From positions 310,001 to 374,000 of the forward strand of contig JAVTLE010000013.1 in the NCBI GenBank assembly GCA_033439295.1: DNA of 64,000 nucleotides, given 5' to 3'. This DNA comes from Deuterostichococcus epilithicus. Taxonomy: Eukaryota; Chlorophyta; Trebouxiophyceae; Prasiolales; Stichococcaceae. This document shows, piece by piece, positions 58,799-64,000 of the stretch (positions within the stretch are counted from its first letter, which is position 1; each line of letters begins with the position of its first letter). The notes under the pieces are model-generated. The model was not told where the DNA came from. It searched no databases and saw only the letters and a list, made by a program, of their open reading frames with translations. Made by a program: the position numbers and the translations under genes.

Positions 58799-59144
58799 TC
58801 GTGAGACGGTGTTCTCCTATGGGATGGCCAGGCATGTTATTCTCACAGTCTTCTCTGGAGAGTGCATGTGTAGTTGTGAAGTTGAGTGTACACATGCAGA
58901 CCTGATTTCACCATTATGTCCCGCTGAATGTCAAACATGCGGACCTGACATGACGTTCGGATCCTCCTGCAATGGCTGCCACATGCTGCAATACTGAAAC
59001 GCTGATGTATGCGGCAGACCGACTGACTGAATGGAACGCAAAGCCGGAAAGAGCAAGCATGTTCAATGCAAGATGTGGCTCAAAAGTCCGCCGAAGTCGA
59101 ATTGCAGTGGCACAGAGTTCCGGCGTCATCCGCGCTGGTCCGAT
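58799..59144. other. Convergent intergenic region
   Basis: About 345 bases between the WDR20 and CsbD-like stop codons. No feature beyond presumed 3' untranslated regions. Confidence 0.45.
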
Positions 59145-60302
59145 TCACGAGTTTGCTGCCTTCTTCGCGTCGCCCTTTGTCTGAGGACACACAATGCAGC
59201 GCATCAATACCTGGCGATTAGGGTTCAGAATGTGCTTGTGGCGTCAATCACGAGGCTTGCCTCACCACAAAGTGTGCATGCAGGCCAGACAATCAAGGTG
59301 ACAGACACAGCATGACGCACGCACCGCGCGGGCCTTGCCCTCCGCCTGCATCTGCTCGTTGCCCAGCAGGCCGCCAACAGTGTCCTTCACGTTGCCGACG
59401 ACCTGCGGCAGAGGGGTACGTTTGGTCAGTGGTACGGCATGCATGATTGACGCGCACAGCCTGGACCATGGGGTGTGAAGACAGCAACAGCACTGCCCTG
59501 CAGGCACATGAACCTTTGGTACCCAGTAGACCGCCTGACAGCCTGACAGTCGCTTGTGGCAGAGCCACGTAGCACAAACATGGCTGCAGACAGCAAATCA
59601 GATGGGTTGTGCACGCACCGAGTCAGACACGCCCTCTAGATATCCCTTCGCCTCCGCTGTGTCATGCTCCGCGTTTCCCTCAGCACGCTTGGTGGCGCCT
59701 GGGAAAAAGAGATAGATAAAGAGAAAGATAAAAGAAAGAAAGAAAGAAAGAAAGAAATAAAAAAGAAAAAAAGATCAGCAGACAGGGCCGCTAGGCGAAG
59801 ACTGATCCCCGCGTGCCAACTGTGTGGGAAAAGGCGGAAGAACCCGACTGCCGAGCACAGCTGTTGCAAGAGGACGCACCCTTCGTCTGCTGCTCGCGGT
59901 TGCCTACAAGGCTGCCCAGATTCTCGCGGACGGCGCCCTGCAACGAGACAGCGATCTGGGGTCAGGGTGTCTCGCGGTGATGCGCTGTTGACACACCGCT
60001 ATGGGCGGCCAAGTTGCAGGCCATGCGGGGCGTTGCTCAGGTGCAGGGGGCGGCCGTCCCATCAGCATAACCGGGCGGACTGCAGATTTATTCCAGGCAG
60101 TGTTTGCCAAGCATGGCTCACCTCTGCTGCCTTGATGTTGCCGCCAGTCTGCACAACCAGAGGCGCGACAAGGCTCAGTCGAAGGTCAAAGGCACAGGAA
60201 GGCGGAAGCGCGCCGTATCAGGGCAGCACTGCCGTGGGAAGGGCGATCAAGGCAGAGGAATCGGCAATCGCTTGTACGCACCTTAGATGGCTCGCCCGTC
60301 AT
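59145..60302 (-). CDS. CsbD-like stress-response protein
   Basis: Six tiny complement exons (60282-60302, 60122-60148, 59880-59937, 59619-59698, 59325-59402, 59145-59180) are phase-consistent and give a 99-residue hydrophilic protein without cysteine. Two CsbD-type helical units are visible: GAVRENLGSLVGNREQQTKG near residue 17 and VVGNVKDTVGGLLGNEQMQ near 63. The latter is followed by AEGKARA and a short TKGDAKKAANS tail. CsbD proteins are small, unstructured or helical stress proteins, in bacteria under general stress control. Algal homologues are often desiccation- or cold-induced; their molecular function is unknown. All introns are GT-AG. Start ATG 60302 gives the usual short N-terminus. 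Exons of 7, 9 and 11 codons mean that automatic annotation would easily miss the ends. Confidence 0.85.
59708..59774 (+). repeat. GAAA/GATA-rich microsatellite
   Basis: An imperfect run of GATA and GAAA units in the intron between CsbD-like exons 3 and 4. It is strongly purine-biased on the plus strand, i.e. polypyrimidine on the transcribed sense strand, close to an acceptor. Confidence 0.9.
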
Positions 60303-61546
60303 GTTGTGGTAAATGATGGTTTTGTAGATTCTTCACTAGTGCTTGGATGCTTGAGTGCAGGCGGATTGTGTCGGGCAAGGACAGCCTTGAGGCACTTTGA
60401 AGACGATTCGCTCGCGAATCTCAGTTTGTGGCAGCTGCTCGGTAGTCGGTGCTGAGGTCAGCTCTTCCGATTTTCCAGATCCAGAAGTCATTCTGCATTT
60501 GCTTCAGCGATCTCTGTACGGCCATTCACCGGTCCCTGTGCAGGCGTTATCGCCCGCCTTTCTTTTCCGTCATGGCGGAACCATTGAAGGTGCTTCTTTC
60601 CTGACTGCTATCATGCAGAACGCAGTGCATCCTGCGTCATGCAGCCTGCAAATCGCATCGATCAGCATCGAGTGCTGCTACACGAACGTCGCGCCTGGTT
60701 TTGGCATATGTCGCCGCACTCTTGGCGTCACTCAACTCGCCTTGTCGAACGGCTTTCCGTCCAAAACGCGCGGCCTGCTGGCATGCCTTGCTGCTTGTGA
60801 CGGATGCCAGTTTCATTGCCGCTGTCTCCCGATCGCAGGGCAAAGTAGATTTGCAACTCGTCTGTGGAATTCGGCACTGCACGAGGGCAGGGTTCACGCC
60901 TTCTCAGCAAGTACAAGTTCTTACCAATACTTCGCCAGTTAGTGAACCTGTGGCTCATTCGTCAAATCCCAAACAAAATGTTGCGGCGCTCCTAGCACAC
61001 CTTGCTACACCGACTCCATTACTGCTGCAAAATTGGCACGCTCCCGGCACGGAGCGACCAGCGGCCGGCACAGATACTACGACGACGCCTGAGACCTGCT
61101 CCTAACAACCCTCTACAACCCTAAACCTAACCCTGAACCTGAACGCGCCTCACTGACAAAATCGGGCGTGCCAAAGCTGTGGCACTGCCCTGCTCCGTTT
61201 TCTCCAAATCCTGAACGTGCTGTCCACCTGGGCAGCTCTGCAATGCAGGATTGCAAGGAGGGTCGGGCATCGCTTCATACCCCGCATCAGCACGAACGCT
61301 GCTGGGGGTGTCTGCCAGACAACGATGATGGTTGCGCCACCGCGGCGCATGGTGCATCTGGGCCTATGATGTGCTGCCATCACGCGGAGGCATGGAGCCA
61401 TGGGCCTGCGCCCGCGTCAAACCCTGCTCAACTCCTGGCCCACTGTCCTCCCCGTTTTAGCCCCTGCTGCCGCAAGCCTCGCTCATGGGCCCTGGCTGTG
61501 GTCCCACCGCCACACTGTGCGCCGGCGACCTGCCTCTCTGAACGCT
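60303..61546. other. Intergenic region with a telomere-like tract
   Basis: About 1.24 kb between two minus-strand genes: CsbD-like promoter at the left, carrier 3' end at the right. Apart from the CCCTAAA-like tract near 61105-61144 I see nothing specific. Confidence 0.45.
61105..61144 (+). repeat. Interstitial telomere-like tract
   Basis: Successive CAACCCT, ACAACCCTAAA, CCTAACCCTGAACCTGAAC units resemble the plant-type telomere repeat CCCTAAA in degenerate form. This is the longest such tract in the window. Confidence 0.65.
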
Positions 61547-64000
61547 TCAAGCAGTGGCGACGACGGCGTCCATGCGTTGGCGCTCGAAGTAGCCGGTGAT
61601 CTGGTCGCTGACGGCCCACACGATGGCCTGGCCCGGCGGGATGCGCATCAGCCGCGGCATCAGGCCCTGCAGGGATGACGGCACACACAGTCGGCGGTGT
61701 CTTCACCACGCTTGCGGAGCTGCTTGCGAGGTGCCACTCACATAACTCAAGGAACGAGCCACAGGCCCGCCGCATGCCAATAAGTACATCTGGACCGTTT
61801 AATCATGCACCATGTGCAAAGGCATGACCGCACGGCCAGCGGCTCCAGTGGCGCAGTCCGCGGGCCGAGGGACGCTGCCGCTACTGCCTCAGCGCTGGCA
61901 GGTTCAGATCTGTACACATAGGTTCTCTTCGCAAACAGGCTCGCACCTTGTACAGGGCCATGAACCCCTCCTGGCGCGGGATCTTGAGCAGCGCGTCGAA
62001 GAAGCCGCTGTACTGGATGCCCTCCGGACTCTTGCGCTGCGCCATCATCCGCGTCTGCGCAGGGGCGGGAGACACGCCACTGGAGGCAGGGACACACAAA
62101 ATGCATGCCGCTGGGTGGGTCGCATGCAGGGGTGCAGCAGTTGCGGATGCGCTGGCGTCCTCGCGCGCCACTGTGAGAGACTCTGCGTAATCCAACACGG
62201 GAAAGGAGGACTTCTGCTGCAACTCGTCTGCTGTCCGGCCAGGCAGCAACGACCGCGCCACGCTCCGGCAGGGCGGCGCACACCTTTATGACGTCGAATG
62301 GGTTGGTCATGGTGGGACCCAGAATCGCGGCACTGCCGCCCGACACCATGGACTGCCACGCTGCCAGCTGCTTGCCGTCGCCGTCGTGCTTGCCTGCAAG
62401 TGTTGCACGGGGCAGTCAGTGTTGGAGGGATGTCGGTCGAGCCCGTGCTTTGGTCCTGAAAAGATTGCCCTGCAGAGGACGGCGTCGCGCTGAGGGTGTC
62501 ATCAAGGGTATCATCACACAGCCACCGACACCATGCAGCGGCGGCTGGGGCGCCGTGAACTGAGCCGTCCGGCGCTGACGATGCGCTGCACACCCCCACG
62601 AGCCTGCTCAGGCTCGCTCAGTCGCAACACGGCAACTGGCGGGTGCTGGGGGACGTCCTTCCGCGAATGGCATTTATGTATGCCAGCCTGTGTGAGAATC
62701 ACGAAAACAGGAAGGAACTGACAAAGACAGGAGCACTTCAGAGCATGCTGCTCCGAGTGGCCTCGACCCAGCACAGGGCAGTCGGACCCAAGCCAGCGAC
62801 TCGGCCCATTTGAGAATCTATAAGCAGGAGAGCGCACCCCACAGCAGGCCGTCCATGTGGTTCTTGGCCCAGAACAGGCACATCTGGTTGGTGCCGTTGC
62901 GCAGCACCGTCGGCGAGGCGCCAGACCAGAGACCCCGGAAACCCTCCTCCCTGATGATCGTGCCCGCGCAGTGGATGGGCCCCTGCGCCGCAGCAGTTGA
63001 CGAGGTCCGCGCAGGTTCGGATGGACGACGCTGGCTGAACATGAACGCCCTGCAGTGCCGCACCGCAGCCATTGGGCAGGTGGTGGAGGAGGAGGCACCT
63101 GGATGCCGTGGGCGCTGCAGGCACCCTGGCAAGCGCCTGCTGGGGTTTCCCGGAAACTTCGGGTGGAGCTGTGGACCGTCCATGAGGAGACGTCACTGTG
63201 GGAGGTGCATGCTGGTTGCGCTGTGGGAAAGTTGTGGGACCTTGGGCGGCCAACGAGAGCCACCTTGAAGGGTTCTGTTGCCTGAAGCGACTCACCTTGT
63301 ACAGCAGTGCCGCCTTGTTCATGCCCTGCTGCTGCTGGAGCCGGATCTTGACAACCTCAAAGGGCGTTACGATCATGAGCGCCTCCGTCACGCCCGCAGC
63401 AAAACCCGCCGCCATGCGCCTCGAGTTGTTCAGCTGGCCCTCCTGTCGTTCGGAGGACGGCCGAGCACCGTCAGCGCCGGTCTTTTGTGCCCTTGCCTGA
63501 CTGCTGCCTGTTGCAGGGTGCCGTCACACCATCTCTGGAAGACATAGCGGCTCGCGCCTGGCTGCTGTTGCCAGCACTGCTCTCGGCTGGGTGCGCAAAA
63601 GACGACCTTGCCACGTACGGCTCGAATCGAAGCAGGGTCCCCGCATACAGCAAAGCTGCAGAGCGTGACGCATCCAGGCTTTCATGCTGCAGTCGTGCTC
63701 ACCTTGTCGCGCAGCAGGTTCTGGTACAGGCCGTTGGTCCCGAAGCGCAGGAAGTACTTGAGGGTCAGGTTCCCGGCAAACGGCGTCAGCCCCTTCCACA
63801 GCGACTTGGCGCCCTCCTCCCGGATGATCGTCGAACCGCAGTTGAAGATGCCTGCATATCGTGTAAGCGCGGCTTCGAAAAGGCATGGCAGTGCGCATCT
63901 CGCATGCATGCGCTGCATTGCGCCTAGAAAGAACATACATTTGCTAAGACTGCCGCAGGCGATGGTGAATGACTGGTGCCTAGGGGGCCGTGAGCGTTCA
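61547..64000 (-). CDS. SFC1: Mitochondrial carrier, succinate/fumarate (SFC) type, N-terminus beyond the right edge
   Basis: Inner-membrane exchanger of the SLC25 family. Complement exons 63703-63851, 63296-63442, 62838-62982, 62284-62393, 61947-62054 and 61547-61666 are in phase and encode about 260 C-terminal residues; the first about 60 residues lie beyond 64000. The carrier repeats show the expected motifs: IIREEGAKSLWKGLTPF, then VTPFEVVKIRLQQQQG (P-x-D/E-x-x-K/R signature, repeat 2), IIREEGFRGLWSGASPTV, and NPFDVIKTRMMAQRK (repeat 3). The C-terminal GLMPRLMRIPPGQAIVWAVSDQ is typical of the SFC/ACR1 subfamily. That specificity links glyoxylate-cycle succinate to mitochondrial fumarate export. 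It is inferred from family motifs; a citrate-type carrier is the main alternative. All introns are GT-AG. Confidence 0.86.

Noticed and set aside
1-64000. Bacterial, phage or transposon origin of the window
   Set aside because: Dense spliceosomal introns, gamma-tubulin, eIF2B, SUMO E2 and mitochondrial carrier genes show nuclear eukaryotic DNA. No transposase, terminal repeats or target-site duplications were recognised.

Overview
Reading frames, intron structure and family composition point to nuclear DNA of a GC-rich green alga, probably a trebouxiophyte-type chlorophyte (inference). Genes are cut into many short exons whose introns mostly end in CAG. CAG/CTG runs and Ala/Gln/Gly-rich coding stretches are common, and short telomere-like CCCTAAA tracts are scattered through the introns. 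No bacterial operon, phage or IS structure, rRNA, tRNA or CRISPR array was recognised. Gene models were built by hand by joining exons whose splice borders and phases agree and whose translation matches a known family.

Layout from left to right: SUMO-conjugating E2 (minus, cut by the left edge); NHX-type Na+/H+ exchanger (plus, 15 exons); plastid-type SAM methyltransferase (minus); haem-oxygenase-like iron redox enzyme, probably plastid-targeted (plus); F-box-like protein (plus); type I membrane protein built from a duplicated ectodomain module (plus); YqaJ-type exonuclease/recombinase (minus); a very long gene joining a UBE2Q-like E2 fold, SUMO-interaction-like motifs, a UBA domain and a PARP catalytic domain (plus); gamma-tubulin (minus); eIF2B gamma (minus); WDR20-like WD40 protein (plus); CsbD-like stress protein (minus); succinate/fumarate-type mitochondrial carrier (minus, cut by the right edge). 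These are ordinary, unlinked eukaryotic functions. The only thematic link is that the SUMO E2 and the PARP gene both belong to ubiquitin/SUMO/ADP-ribose biology.

Two genome-level features stand out. First, many introns contain decayed extra copies of the adjacent exon edge. A copy of an exon's beginning, with its own AG acceptor, lies upstream of the real exon, or copies of an exon's end with its donor lie downstream. Examples occur in NHX, PARP, gamma-tubulin, eIF2B gamma and WDR20, in places as arrays of three to five units. Second, at least ten introns use a GC donor (usually CAG|GC) with a normal AG acceptor, far above the roughly 1% seen in most eukaryotes.

Uncertain points: the first exon of the haem-oxygenase-like gene, one or two internal junctions in the membrane-protein, YqaJ and PARP genes, and whether the E2-like and PARP halves form one gene or two neighbours.
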